A stretch of 64,000 nucleotides of DNA from Leucosporidium creatinivorum (taxonomy: Eukaryota > Basidiomycota > Microbotryomycetes > Leucosporidiales > Leucosporidiaceae). The DNA lies in the NCBI GenBank assembly GCA_001600635.1, contig BCKL01000011.1, positions 63,383 to 127,382 of the forward strand, written 5' to 3'. Position 1 is the stretch's first letter; each line of letters starts with the position of its first letter. Shown here in pieces: positions 11,133-25,983 of the stretch. The notes under the pieces are model-generated. The model was not told the origin of the DNA, did no database searches, and saw only the letters and a list, made by a program, of their open reading frames with translations. Made by a program: the position numbers and the translations under genes.

Positions 11133-12447
11133 CTAAAAGGGTATATTCAACGGAAGCCCCTCCTGCTCTGTACCCAGGCTCCACTGGGCGACCCTCCTCC
11201 TCAGCTTCTCCTCTGCCGTCTTCTCCTCCTCTCCGCCCTCTGCCGCCGCCCAGCCAGCAGCGGTGCCGCCTGCCTCATCTGCCTTGCTATCCTCCACCTG
11301 ATTCAGTGACTGAGGATCGGTAGCTTCCTCCCCACCCTCCTTCCCGCTCTCCAACCCCTCATCGCCGAGCTCCTTCAGATCTTCAAACCCCTCCAACGGG
11401 TCTTCCCTCTCACTAACCTCCGACACCGAGGACGCCGAGCGGGAAGCGAAAAACTCCTCGTGCTGACGTTGTAACTCCTCGATCGAAAGCGAAATGGCGG
11501 CAGCGAGGGGCGGACCTCTTGCAATGGGGTTCGCACCGTAGGAACGGCCGAGCCAGTGCCAGGAGGAGGGAGAGACAGCACGGAGGGGGTGTGGGTCGTC
11601 CTCCGGATTGAGTTGAGCGGAGAAGAAGGAAGGAGGTGCTCCTAGGTTGAGGAGCTGCGAGAAGCGGAGAACTCGGCGCAGGTCGCTTTGAGAGAGGAAG
11701 AGGCGTGGTGAGGCGCGCCTGAACTGCAGGGCCGACAGCGGGGCAATCAGTGATGTTCAGCTACAAGTGGACAGAAAACTATGCTCACCCTCGGCCTGCT
11801 TGACCCTCCGACAACCGTTTTGGCGAGCTCGGGCCGCAGCGTGATATAGTACTGGAGATGGAAGGGGAAGGCCTCGCCGGTGATAGTACAGAGCGGAATA
11901 TAGTCGTCGTAGCAGTGTCGGTGAAGCAGGCCAGCGCGATTAGTCAGGTCGGCAGGCAGCTTGAAGGAGGGAGCGGTCGCAACGGGCATCTGGAGCTGGC
12001 CGACGAGCGAATTTGGATCAACGCCGAGGAGCTGAGCCGGCGCACTGAAGTCAGGGATCTTCTCGGCGTCGCGCAGTCCCCCGAAAGAACGGAGAGGCAG
12101 GCCCTTGATGGCGAGAACCTCATCGCCGTCGGGGTTGTGGTTCGTTGGCGCGACGACACTGGAGTCGAGAAGGATCCAACGGCGGCTCATGAGGTGACCG
12201 GGGTGCGAGCTTGTATTGGTCCCGGTGCTGCTGGCGCTCGACGAGGCGCTCTGGGTCGTGTGGGTGTCATCGTCTGGCGACCCGCTCGGCGGACAGTCTC
12301 TGATGTAGATGAGCTCCCCCGAGGGGATGTCTGTTGTCTGTGAAAAGTACTCCCACCCTCCCCAGGTGAGAGGCTGCATCGTGGTCGACCTGATTGGCGA
12401 GGCAAGAGGAGAAGGTCAAAAATGGGCTCCCAGAGCTAAGTCGACAT
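11133..12447 (-). CDS. Unrecognised protein, 397 aa
   Basis: I do not recognise this protein. Best model: 12446-12447, 11789-12389, 11133-11723, 397 codons plus stop, with the start codon split AT|G by a 56-nt intron (12390-12445). An alternative is a start at the second Met, 12379 (MQPLTWGGWEYFSQ), or a longer N-terminus in the open frame upstream of 12446. Visible features: an N-terminal Trp/Tyr-rich stretch with GELIYIRDCPP, a Ser/Thr-rich loop, HRHCYDDYIPLCTITGE, a conserved-looking LQYYITLRPELAKTV, then FLSQSDLRRVLRFSQLLN. The C-terminal 110 residues are very acidic (SEREDPLEGFEDLKELG and after) and end SLGTEQEGLPLNIPF. There is no signal peptide or obvious membrane segment. The single internal junction at 11724-11788 fits both codon phase and codon use. 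The gene is convergent with DUG3 (148 bp between stops). Confidence 0.65.
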
Positions 12448-13003
12448 CTCCGAGTCAAGCGCCGAGAAGCTGAGCCTGGCGTCTGAGGGAGCAAGCAGGC
12501 TCGTCCAGGTGTGCGGAAGGTGTTGAGCAGCTAGTGATTCGATGTGATCTCGCCTGTTTGTGTATGAAGCGACGCAGACGAGCTGCAGCTCAACGCGCTG
12601 CCGATGCTGGGCCGCGGCGGAGAGCTCGTTGCGCTGTCTGAGGTTTGCAGAGGAAAGGGGGAAGCTGACGCAGCTTGTACGGCCTATATGAAGTGTCTGG
12701 CGAAGGGTGCCGGCTATCAGAGAGAAATGCAGGGGGAGGAAGAGCACCAAGGCCCCCTCTGAGCCTCGGCGATGGCTTGCAGCTTCGCACAGGCGGCGTT
12801 GGAGGCTCTCTCGTCCACTTCATTATTCCTAACTTCCTGTAGTACCATGCATCCGTTAAGTGCTCCAGCAACCGAGAGAGAGCCGGGCCAGCAAGGAGAC
12901 AGAAGAGCGCCGAGCCGAGAAAGTGGTCAGGCGAGCAGCTTGAGCTGACCCCAACGAGCTGAAAGGGATTGTACCACTCGTCTCACTCTACACTGACTGA
13001 CCT
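12448..13003. promoter_or_regulatory. Divergent intergenic region upstream of GLY1
   Basis: This 556-bp stretch separates the unrecognised minus-strand gene from GLY1 and should carry both promoters. The minus strand is open for about 100 codons next to the unknown gene, but composition and lack of conserved motifs do not let me call it coding. Nothing else is seen. Confidence 0.4.
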
Positions 13004-14868
13004 ATGTCGTTATACTCGATAGCTCGACTCCGCCACATCGACCTCCGCGCGCCTCGACGCTCCTTCAAGTTGCCTTCCTCCCTGTCGCTTCTCACACACC
13101 TCAACACCCAACCGAGCAGGATGAGAGCCCCACCGAGCAGCAAGCGCCTCTTGCCGAACCTGCTGCCGAACAGTCACGCTCCCCATTTGCGGCCCAATCT
13201 GTACCTTCTCGCCCGACGCTCCGACGCTCTCCACTCGTCCTCGTTGCGCTCAGGCGCTGCTCCTTGCTTCCCTCCCACAACAACAACGACAACACCGAGC
13301 AGCAGCATGACCTTCATCCGAACCTTCACTGCTGGGAGTAGTCGAGCAGCTTCGCCTCACGATGAGGAGGGCAGCAAGCGACAGAACGCGCGGAAGGCAG
13401 CTGAGATCGCTAGGGACTTTCGAACGTGAGTAACGGGGCAGATAGAGGTTCGGAGAAGTAGCTAACGTCTTGCTCTGCTACAGGGATACCATCACGGTGC
13501 CGACGGATGAGATGTGCGCTGTCATGAGCCGAGCGAGTCGAGGGGACGATGTCTATGGAGAGGATCAGGCAACCTCGGATTTCGAGGAGAAGGTGGCAAG
13601 GCTGGCGGGCAAAGAGGCAGCCATGTTTGCTGTCAGTGGGACGATGGTGAGTGCTTTTGTCCATCTCTCGCCGTTCTCGGCGCTCCTCCTCCGAAGCTCA
13701 TCTCTCTCCGACGTCCCAACAGACCAACCAACTCGCCATCCGTGCCCACCTCACCCAACCACCGCACTCCATCGTCCTCGACTCGCGCGCCCACATCCAC
13801 AACCACGAAGGCGGTGCAGCAGCTCTGCTCTCGCAAGCTACCTCTCGGACCATCAAGCCCGAGAATGGCCACCATATCACTCTGGACGAGGTGCTGGACA
13901 TCATCGTCGATGGGGACGATATTCATTCTGCTCCGACCAAGATTGTGTGCTTGGAGAACACGCTGAGCGGGATGGTCTTCCCTCAGGAGGAGATTGTCAA
14001 GATCGCCGAAGCTATGCGTGAGTCGCATTCGAACTCTTAGCTTCCCCCGCCGAGCTTGGGCTGACCGTGAAAGATATTACAGACGACCACGGGATCCTCA
14101 TGCACCTCGACGGCGCTCGTTTGTGGGAAGTCGTCGCTGCCACGGGCTCGTCGCTCGAAGAGCTTTGCCGTCCTTTCGATTCGGTATCGCTGTGCATGTC
14201 CAAGGGACTCGGCGCACCAGTAGGGAGCGTGCTAGTAGGCAGTGCAGAGGTCATCAGTGAGTCTCGCCTCCCTCTCTTTGACCTCGGCCGAACGAGAGCT
14301 GACCCTTCCTCTCCCGCCGAGCAGAGAAGGCTAAATGGTTCCGCAAAGCGTTCGGAGGCGGGATTCGACAGAGCGGAGGTCTTGCAGCAGGAGCCAACTA
14401 CGCCCTCGAGCACCATCTTCCTCTCCTTCCTCGAACCCACACCCTCGCCAAGCAACTCGCCAGCGGGCTAGCAGACCTCGGCGTGCGCTTGCTCCTGCCA
14501 GTAGAGACCAGCAAGCTTCGCTTCTCGTTCCGATATTAGTCAAGTGCTGACTCGCGCCCGTCCGCCAACCCACAGACATGCTCTGGATCGACCCCACCCC
14601 CCTCGGCTTCACCCTCGACGACCTCGCCCTCCTCGCCCGCTCTCGAGGACTCAACATGGGTGCCGCGCGGTTCATCGTGCACCACCAAATTACGGATGAG
14701 GCGGTGAGGGATTTGTTGCTCGTGGTGGGCGAGTTGAAGGAGCAGTTTGCTGGGGAGGCGAAGGGAGGAGTGGATGGGGGGTTGAACCGAGCGTTCGCGG
14801 AGGGGAGGTGGGAGGGAAGGGTGCAGCATATGAGTACTAGAACGACGGCTTATTCGGCGAGGAAGTAG
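13004..14868 (+). CDS. GLY1: L-threonine aldolase with long N-terminal extension
   Basis: This is a PLP-dependent aldolase that splits L-threonine (or allo-threonine) to glycine and acetaldehyde. Exons: 13004-13425, 13484-13646, 13723-14017, 14074-14256, 14325-14510, 14576-14868; total 513 codons plus stop. Family landmarks are SRGDDVYGEDQAT, LAGKEAAMFAVSGTMTNQL, DSR.HIHNHEGG, CLENTLSGMVFP, HGILMHLDGARLWEVVAATG, the PLP-lysine site SLCMSKGLGAPVGSVLVG, and RKAFGGGIRQSGGLAAGAN. The intron between 14510 and 14576 starts GCAAGC and appears to be GC-AG: a GT donor in phase is not available. About 115 residues precede the enzyme domain; they are Arg/Ser/Leu-rich with few acids, like a mitochondrial targeting extension, and a second Met (MTFIRTFTAG) lies near the domain. 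Confidence 0.92.
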
Positions 14869-15113
14869 ATAGACGGGTAGATGGACATTTTGGGTTCGCA
14901 TGAAGGAAATGTATAGACAAGTCAGTGCACATCAGCGCCGAGAGCGGGAGAGCGGTCGGTTTGCTGCCCCGTGAACAGAGGACGGGGCGTTTTAGTTGTA
15001 GAAAGGGAGAGGTATCAAGATTACGGGAAGGAGGGGAGTGTCTACAGATATCCAAGCCGGAGCGGACGAGGTCTAATATTGAGAGAAAGGGAGCGAGCTA
15101 TCGATTGGCGAGC

Positions 15114-17756
15114 CTACTTCTTGGCCTTCTTGCCCTTCTCCTTCCTCTTCTGGTTGGCTTCCTCGACCATGCTGTGTGGTTCGGAGGGTCGAGCGTCAGC
15201 GCATCCTCTCGAAGAGGAGGGGGAAGGCGGGGAAAGAGAAACGCACCGCTCCAATTCGCGACGCTCGTCGTCCTCCTCACTGGGCTTGACGGCCTTGAGG
15301 ATCGCGCCGGTGAGGAAGATGGCCTGTCAGAGTCGGTGTAGTTAGTGTGAGGAGAAGGAAGGAGTGGAGAGGTAGCGGAGGAGGTGATGTGAGAGGAAGG
15401 AGGAGGGAGGGGGAGAGTCAGCTCGGCGAGAACGAAACGTAGTGAGGAAAGGGCAAACGCACCTTGGCGCGGTTCATCAAGATCTCGTCGGTCACCTCGG
15501 GTGACTCCTTGGTGAGGACTGTTATATCGAGCGAGTAAGGATCGGTCAGCCCTCTACTCGCCTTCTCGCCTCAGCCGCTCGAGCATCGCATCTCAAAGCT
15601 CAAAAAAAAGACGACTCGACTCACCCGTATCGACCACCTGCCTCAACACCGCACTAACCTCAAACTTACTCCCCTTCCACGCAACCAACAACATCTTCCC
15701 ACTCATCTCTTCCTCCATCTTTTTCATTTCCTCTTCCGCGACCTCACCCTTCTCCTGCCTCTTCTCAAACTCCTGCATACTCCGACTGACCTCCATCCCC
15801 ACAGAGAGGAAGGACCACCCCTCTTTGAGCGTCTTTGTAGTTTCACCGAGACGGGAGAAGAAGCCTTTGATGCCGAGGATGTTGCCCCCCTTGCGGTGGA
15901 GCTTGAGGTAGGAGGAGGCTTTCGACATGTAGATTTGGCCGATGAGGTGGCAGATCTCTGTTTTTTGGGTCGTGCGTGCGGAACCGTTTGTTGTCGGGTG
16001 AAATTGGGAGTATGGGCGGAGAGAGAAAAAGGGGCGAGGTCAGCTCCGCTCCCCTCGCTCGGCGTCCACGAAAGCCGATAAGCAACAAATAACCACTCAC
16101 CAACCCCAAAGCTCTCCAACGCCAAATCGCCCGTCTCCTCCCTAATCCTCTCTTCAAACCTCTTACTCTCACTATCCCCCTGCCCGCCAGGATTGCGCGC
16201 CTCAACGAACGGCCGAATCCGGTCCCTCAACTTCTGACTCAGCACCCTCACCCTCTCCTTCTTCTCATCGGCCCTCTCCCGATCATAGGCCTCCATCTTC
16301 TCCCTCTGCGCCTTCTCCTCGGCGCGCTTGAGCTCGCGGTCGGCGTGGGATTTAGCGGCCAGTTCGGCGGGGGAGAGGGCGGGTTCGGCGCCTCCTCCTC
16401 CTCCTACGGCAGTGGTGCCAGGTGTAGGGGAGGTGAAGGATGCGGTGGCGGTAGTCAGGCCCGCGGAGGTGGTGGCTGCTCCTTTGCCCGAGGCAGTAGC
16501 GCCGGCGAAAGGATCGGTCTGGGTGGTGGTCGAGGCAGGGGCGCCGGGACCAGCGGGGTGCTTGACGTCGTCGAAGGATTGGTGTTGGATTGTCGAGGGG
16601 GGTGTAGGGATGGTGGTGGTAGTGCCGGCGGAGGTGGCGGCGGGCGCAGAAGAGACGGCCGAGGGGTTGGGAGGGGAGGTGTTGAGCTCGTTCTGAGTGC
16701 GAGAGAAGGGTTAGCGGGGTGAGCCGTGGAGTGAGGGCTGGGGAGTGAGGTACTCACCTTCATCTCCTCCCTCTCCTCCTCGGTAGTGCTCATCTCAAAC
16801 GCCTTGCTTACGTCCTGTTCTCGCAACCTCGGTCAGCTCTCCCCTCTCCCCCCCTTTGCTGGCAGTCCCTCGATCCCTCTGGAACTCACCTTCCCCAAAC
16901 TAATCTCCCCAATCCAATCCTCAAAGCTCTTGCCTCCAAAAAGACTCGCAAACACCTGTCCCGGATCAGGCATAGCCCCCTCCCCTCCCGCCTCAGTCAT
17001 GGCAGACTTCTTGCCTTGCTTGTTGTACACGGCGCGCGAGTTGGAGTCGGAGAGGATGCTGTTGAGGTCACGATGAGGAGATAGGGGAGGGGAGCAGAGA
17101 GGGAGAGGGGAAAGAGAAGGGCGGGGAGAAGGTGAGCTGGGAGAGCAGAGGGCAAAGGAGGAGGACGGCGTACGCGTAGGCTTCAGAGATCTCTTGGAAT
17201 TTGGCGGCCGCGGTATCGTCTCCAGGGTTCTTGTCAGGGTGAAACTGTTCGTGTCATTATGGCGCGAGCGAGGCGAAGAGGGGGACGGGAGGGCGGGCGA
17301 GGGTCAGCTCGGGCTCGGTCTTTCCTTCCTTCCATTTCTCTCGCCCTGCTCTGTCTCTGTAGCAGCGCAGGAATAGAGAGCAGATAATCCAGATCAAGAC
17401 TCACCTTCATGGCCGACTTCCGGTACGCCTTCTTGATGGCAGCATCATCGGCATTACCTTTGATGCCGCTGTTCGTGCGCAGCGATTAGCGAGGGCTACA
17501 GCGATCAGCTCAAAGAAGCAGCTCACAGTAGATCATCTGTATCGTAGCAGATCCACCCCGGCAACCGAAAGCGGTCAGCTTTCCAAGAATCTTGGTTGCG
17601 CGGCGCGCGCGCCTACCGCTCAGCCTCGACTCTGCCAGCTGTAGCTGTAGCAAAGCAGGACTCACAGTAGGAAGGATCGACAATCTTCTCTCCGTCGGGA
17701 CCTAATCCTACGCCCTCTGATTCGGGTACAGTGGGAGGGGGAGGGCGGGCAGACAT
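15114..17756 (-). CDS. Type II J-domain protein with X domain (Caj1/Djp1 family)
   Basis: This is a cytosolic J protein that stimulates Hsp70; Djp1 and Caj1 of yeast (peroxisomal and mitochondrial import) share its layout. Exons: 17666-17756, 17527-17536, 17405-17468, 17174-17244, 16890-17058, 16758-16814, 16101-16692, 15625-15957, 15463-15518, 15247-15323, 15114-15171; total 525 codons plus stop. The J domain begins [20 protein letters not shown] and carries HPD in [11 protein letters not shown] linker rich in Pro, Thr, Ala and Gly follows, then the DNAJ-X region ([41 protein letters not shown]) and a Lys-rich tail KGKKAKK. Exon 17527-17536 is only 10 nt and encodes the heart of YYDLLG. Start [12 protein letters not shown] is chosen because the preceding in-frame residues look non-coding. 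Confidence 0.88.
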
Positions 17757-18004
17757 GAGCGAGTTGAGAGTTGAAGGAAGGCGGTGCTTTGGTGAGGCTG
17801 GTGAGAAGGCCGAGTATGTGGCTGAGGTGCTGTAGGGCTGTAGTTGTGTAGCTGAACGAGAGCTGTAGTCGACCAGAGACGATAGCAGCGAGTGGTTCGA
17901 ATCCATGCCGTTGAACGTTGAATCGCCTGGCGCGGCCAAGTCGACGAATCTCAAAGAGCTCTCGGGCTCTCGCTCCCGCCCTATCGTCCTACATTTCCAT
18001 CAAC
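17757..18004. promoter_or_regulatory. Divergent promoter region, J protein / NDUFB11
   Basis: The 248 bp between the two divergent start codons should serve both genes. I see no distinct motif to name. Confidence 0.4.
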
Positions 18005-18842
18005 ATGTCTTTCTGTCTTTCTCAAGTAGCAGTGAAGCGAGTAGCAGCTGCTCCCGTGAGGCTGAGCAGGAGTGGAGGAGGAGGTGCTCATTACAACCCT
18101 CCCACTGGCCACTTGTTCGGAGAGAAGGTGAGCGTTGCAACGCTTCCTCTTGGGGCTACGCGGCGGGGCGGGGAAGGGATACAAGGGTACAGCTTGGCGG
18201 AGAGAGGGGAAAGGAAAGGTGCACCCTTGCAGAAGAGAGCCGAGGCAGAGCGGAGGGCAGCCAGAGGGAAGCAGCCGGTTCGAGACTGGGGAGGGGAGGG
18301 CTCAGCTCGAGCTGTAGGGCATCAGCCGACTCGCCAGCCCTCCTACCGCATTCATATTTCACCCATCTATACCCCTACACTTCTCCCTGTTCCTCTGATC
18401 AACCGCTAACGCCCCTCCCGTCTCGCTCTTTTGCGTCTTCCCCCTCTCCCTCTGTAGCCTCTTGCTCCAGGTGCGTATCTCTCTCTCTCCTACCCCGCTA
18501 CAGCTCACTAACCCACTCTGCATCACAACAGGGCAAAAGCGCGTCAAGGAGGACTGGGAGAACATCTACTACTACGGCATGGGAGGAGGCATGGCCCTCG
18601 CCGCCGTCCTGCTCTACTACAAGCCCGATACTTCGTCGGTCGTTTTGAGCTTGAATTTCTTGCTTGGAGGACGATGGCTGACTATCGATGTACAGGATTG
18701 AGGGCTGGGCGAGGCAACAGGCCATTGAGAAGCAGGCAGCGGCTGGAGAGACTGTAGGTTCATCTCTGGAGAAGCCGCCGAGGATACTGCAGGATAGCTC
18801 TGATCATCTTCTACCCTACAGCCCAAGTACGAGAGGTCATAG
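18005..18842 (+). CDS. NADH:ubiquinone oxidoreductase ESSS subunit (NDUFB11-like)
   Basis: This is a supernumerary membrane-arm subunit of mitochondrial complex I. Exons: 18005-18127, 18458-18470, 18532-18634, 18696-18753, 18822-18842; total 105 codons plus stop. The N-terminus (MSFCLSQVAVKRVAAAPVRL) has the Arg/Ala/Ser pattern of a mitochondrial presequence. Family landmarks follow: HYNPPTGHLFGEKPL, PGQKRVKEDWENIYYYG, one membrane segment GGGMALAAVLLYYKPDTS and a short hydrophilic C-terminus (WARQQAIEKQAA to KYERS). Exon 2 is only 13 nt. The gene implies a complete respiratory complex I in this organism, unlike Saccharomyces. The first intron (18128-18457) is about 330 nt, the longest I found in the window. 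Confidence 0.86.
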
Positions 18843-19222
18843 GCTGTCTCATCGCCGAGCAGGAGCAGCCGGAGGACCAGCGCCGAACAGGTTCGGCGGG
18901 AGGGAAGCAGAGGAGAAGAGAGGGGTGTAACTCGATGGCTCTGCGGTTCAGTATATAGCTGCGGCTTGGGAGAGGAGTGAGAGCTCTCAGAGAAGCGAAT
19001 CGAATGTACACCAGATTAGCTTTCTCTAGAGACGACCTTCGCGGAGGTCGACTCTGGATCTGCGTTCTCTCGCCTCCTCTGCTCTCGTTCCCGCCTCATT
19101 GTCTCGTCTCTCGCCTCACTCGTACAGCACTCTACCGTACTACAGAATACGACACTGCCGCTCTACAGCGCACTCCTCTCAGTACCACTTCACCCCGCCT
19201 CTGTCGTCGTCCGCAAAGAAAG
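18843..19222. other. Spacer between NDUFB11 and RIO2
   Basis: This holds the 3' flank of the complex I gene and the promoter or leader of RIO2, with a pyrimidine-rich run (about 19060-19200) before the RIO2 start codon. No further feature is seen. Confidence 0.4.
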
Positions 19223-21629
<2,407 letters not shown>

Positions 21630-21966
21630 GGTTTGCGGCGTTTTGGAGACGGGGGAGGAGTTGTAGTGATAGTGAAATGTCATGAGACGTTGGCTAGAGC
21701 TTCGGAGTCGTCGGCTACAGAGTTTGCGAGCGTTCGGCGAGCTCGGCGATGGTTCGAAGGCTTCGAGGTCGCTCTCTGCCGAGTCCAGGCCATACGAGAA
21801 TGTCGAACTTGAGGCTCTGTACAGTGGGAACGAGTCGCCGGGTAGAAAGCTACAGCTCGTGAACCTGCTCTCGGCGGAGGCCTCCTTTGCTCTCGCTGAG
21901 GGCCACGCTAGCTCTCCTGATATAGTGCAGAGGCATATCGAGTTGCACACAATAGCGCAGAATCTA
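21630..21966. other. Convergent 3' spacer, RIO2 / SWD3
   Basis: These 337 bp lie between two stop codons and should hold both 3' UTRs and poly(A) sites. Open frames here lack conserved content. Confidence 0.4.
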
Positions 21967-23717
<1,751 letters not shown>

Positions 23718-23794
23718 CCTGTAGCAAAGTCGAGGTGTCAAGCAGTCGTCAAAGTCAGGAGAGAGAGAGAGCCGCCGCTTTCCCTTCGCTCCTC
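23718..23794. promoter_or_regulatory. Very short bidirectional promoter, SWD3 / ATXN10-like
   Basis: Only 77 bp separate the two divergent start codons. A purine run (GGAGAGAGAGAGAG) lies at 23758-23771. The cores of both promoters probably extend into coding sequence or overlap. Confidence 0.55.
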
Positions 23795-25842
23795 ATGTCG
23801 TCTTCAGATCCATCTCAGCTCGCTCAGCAGCTACAGGACTACATTCATAACTCGACTACACCAGATGCGCTCACGGAGCTCCTGCAATCCCCTCGACTCG
23901 CCCTTCGCAGCGACCCTGCCCTCAAGTGCGCTTCTTCGCTTCTCGAGCTGGTTGTAGGCCAAGTCTGACCTCTGCCTTATCACAGAACTGCATGCGGTGA
24001 CTCGTCCGAGTTCTGGAAAGCTCTGACCGGCGTCTGGAGCTCTCACGCCGATCTCCTAGCTGCCGGCGACTCGACGACCATCCCCTCGCTCACTTCGCTA
24101 GCTTTCTTCCTCGGCGGACTCTGCGCTGGCAATGCTGCCAACCAGCAGCACGCTCTGTGAGCTTACCATTGTGCTGTGTGGCCACGGCCTCGCTGACCGC
24201 TTCGCTGCAGAACCCACGTCGAGCCTCCCCTTCGCCGAGTTCTCACCACCTCCTCGTCGCTTACCAACCTCGAGGATCCGGCTTGTAGGCCCTTCCTCGC
24301 TCGTCTTTAGCTAGAAGTCTCACCGACCAAGCTCCACAGACACGACCATGCTCCGAGTTTGCTGCCAAGCGCTCTCAAACGTTGTGACCGGCAACGAGGT
24401 CGTCGCCGAGGCGTTCCTCACCCAGCGGCTGCAGGCAGAGGAGCAAGATCAGCTTATCCTGTAGGCTCTGCATCTACTTCCTCTCTGGACATGTACTGAC
24501 CCTCGATCTTATACAGACGACTCCTCGCCTCTCCCGACCCCGGAACGATCCAAGCCGTCTTCATCCTCCTCCTCAACTCGATCCACGGCAGTACATCGAG
24601 AGCGTGAGTCGCTCTGTCTGAACCCCGAGCAGTCTCACTGACTTGCTGTCCCAACAGCCTCCTCCTCGGCACCTCCAAATCGGGCGCCGCCATCCTCGAC
24701 CGAGTGACTGTGCTCGTCGCGCTGTTGTTCGAAAGCGAGGAGGAAGGTGCAGAGAAGGTCGAGCAAGCAAAGGAGAAGCCACCTGCACCGGACTTCTTCG
24801 GCGTCTCGTGAGCTTTCCGTCTTCATCAAGCTGGGAAATGAAGGCTGACCACCTCGGCGCTCCAAGCTTCGCCCTCGTCGAGCAGCTGATCGAGCTCGGC
24901 GCTTTCGAGGAGACGTTCAAGAGTCAAGTAGGGTACGCTCTCTCTCCCTCTTACTTTTTGAGCCCTCCTGACCTCCACCTCTGCAGCATGTCCGGCTTCA
25001 CCATCGTCGACTCTCAATCCATCCTCCTCAAATTCCTCGACGGCTACCTCGACCTTCCCCTCAACGCTTCCTCCTCTCCCGCTCTCGCTCTCATCCCTTT
25101 CCTTTTGTCGACTCTCTCGACACTCGCTCAAGACCTGCTAGCGGAGAGTAAACTGAGGGACACGAGGGACGCCCTGACGTTCCAGTCGGTCGTGTTGCTC
25201 CTGTTGGGGCTCACTTCTATTGGCCTGGCGAGCGATGAAGGGAGGAGAGCGATCATTCCTTGTGTTGAGAATGTTGTCGGTCAGTCTGACCCCCCTGCTC
25301 CCCCTCGGCGCTCCGCTCACCCACTCCTCAACCCGACAGCTCTCCTCGGCTACAGCACGACCCTCTCCGACCGTCCCTCCATCACTCCTCTCGAAGAAGA
25401 GTCGAAATGGGTCGAACCCGAAGCTGTGGGCTTGCTCAAACGCTCCTGCGTGCGGCTCATCGCTATAGTAGCGCACGAGCAGAGGGTGGCGCAGGATGCG
25501 GTGCGCGAGTCGGGGGGCATCAACTTGATTTTGGGGATGTGTCAGATTAATGATGCTAATTTGAGTGAGTCGCCGTTGGTCGAAGAGGGGAGGGAGGAAG
25601 CTGATCAGCCTGCGCCGAACAGCACTGAGGGAGCATGCCCTCTTGGCGGTGAGGAACGTCCTCAAGGGCAATCAGACGAATCAGGATCTCGTGTAAGCTG
25701 CTCATTCGAGGTCGAAGGAGCTCAGAGCTGACGTCTAGCTCTTCGCAGAGGCGGCATGACACCTCAATTCCTTGTCGCGCCGGATGGAGAGCTGAGGGAC
25801 CTGCCGCCGGCGATGCGAGCGAAGGCGCCCGCGCCGCTGTAG
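23795..25842 (+). CDS. Ataxin-10 / Ctr86 family armadillo-type protein
   Basis: This is a helical-repeat protein of the ataxin-10 family (yeast Ctr86); its molecular role is poorly known. Exons: 23795-23925, 23986-24156, 24211-24284, 24340-24460, 24517-24603, 24658-24807, 24867-24932, 24987-25279, 25340-25564, 25623-25692, 25749-25842; total 493 codons plus stop. The diagnostic part is the C-terminal ataxin-10 homology domain: QDAVRESGGINLILGMCQIN, then TLREHALLAVRNVLKGNQTN and VGGMTPQFLVAPDG. Upstream lie alpha-helical, Leu-rich segments such as PGTIQAVFILLLNSIHG and LVEQLIELGAFEETF. Every exon junction keeps the frame. The family call rests on the C-terminal pattern; the N-terminal half is weakly conserved, as is typical. 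Confidence 0.82.
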
Positions 25843-25983
25843 ATCGCTGTGGTGCAAGAAGCAGTCTCAGTATCGCTATCTCCCCGGGTGAGGTCTTCAG
25901 CGAAGGGAGCGCAGAATTGAGAAACCGTCTCGCCTCTCGGTCGAATGGCGTGCAAAGTATCAAGCAAGTTCGGGCTATAGCTA

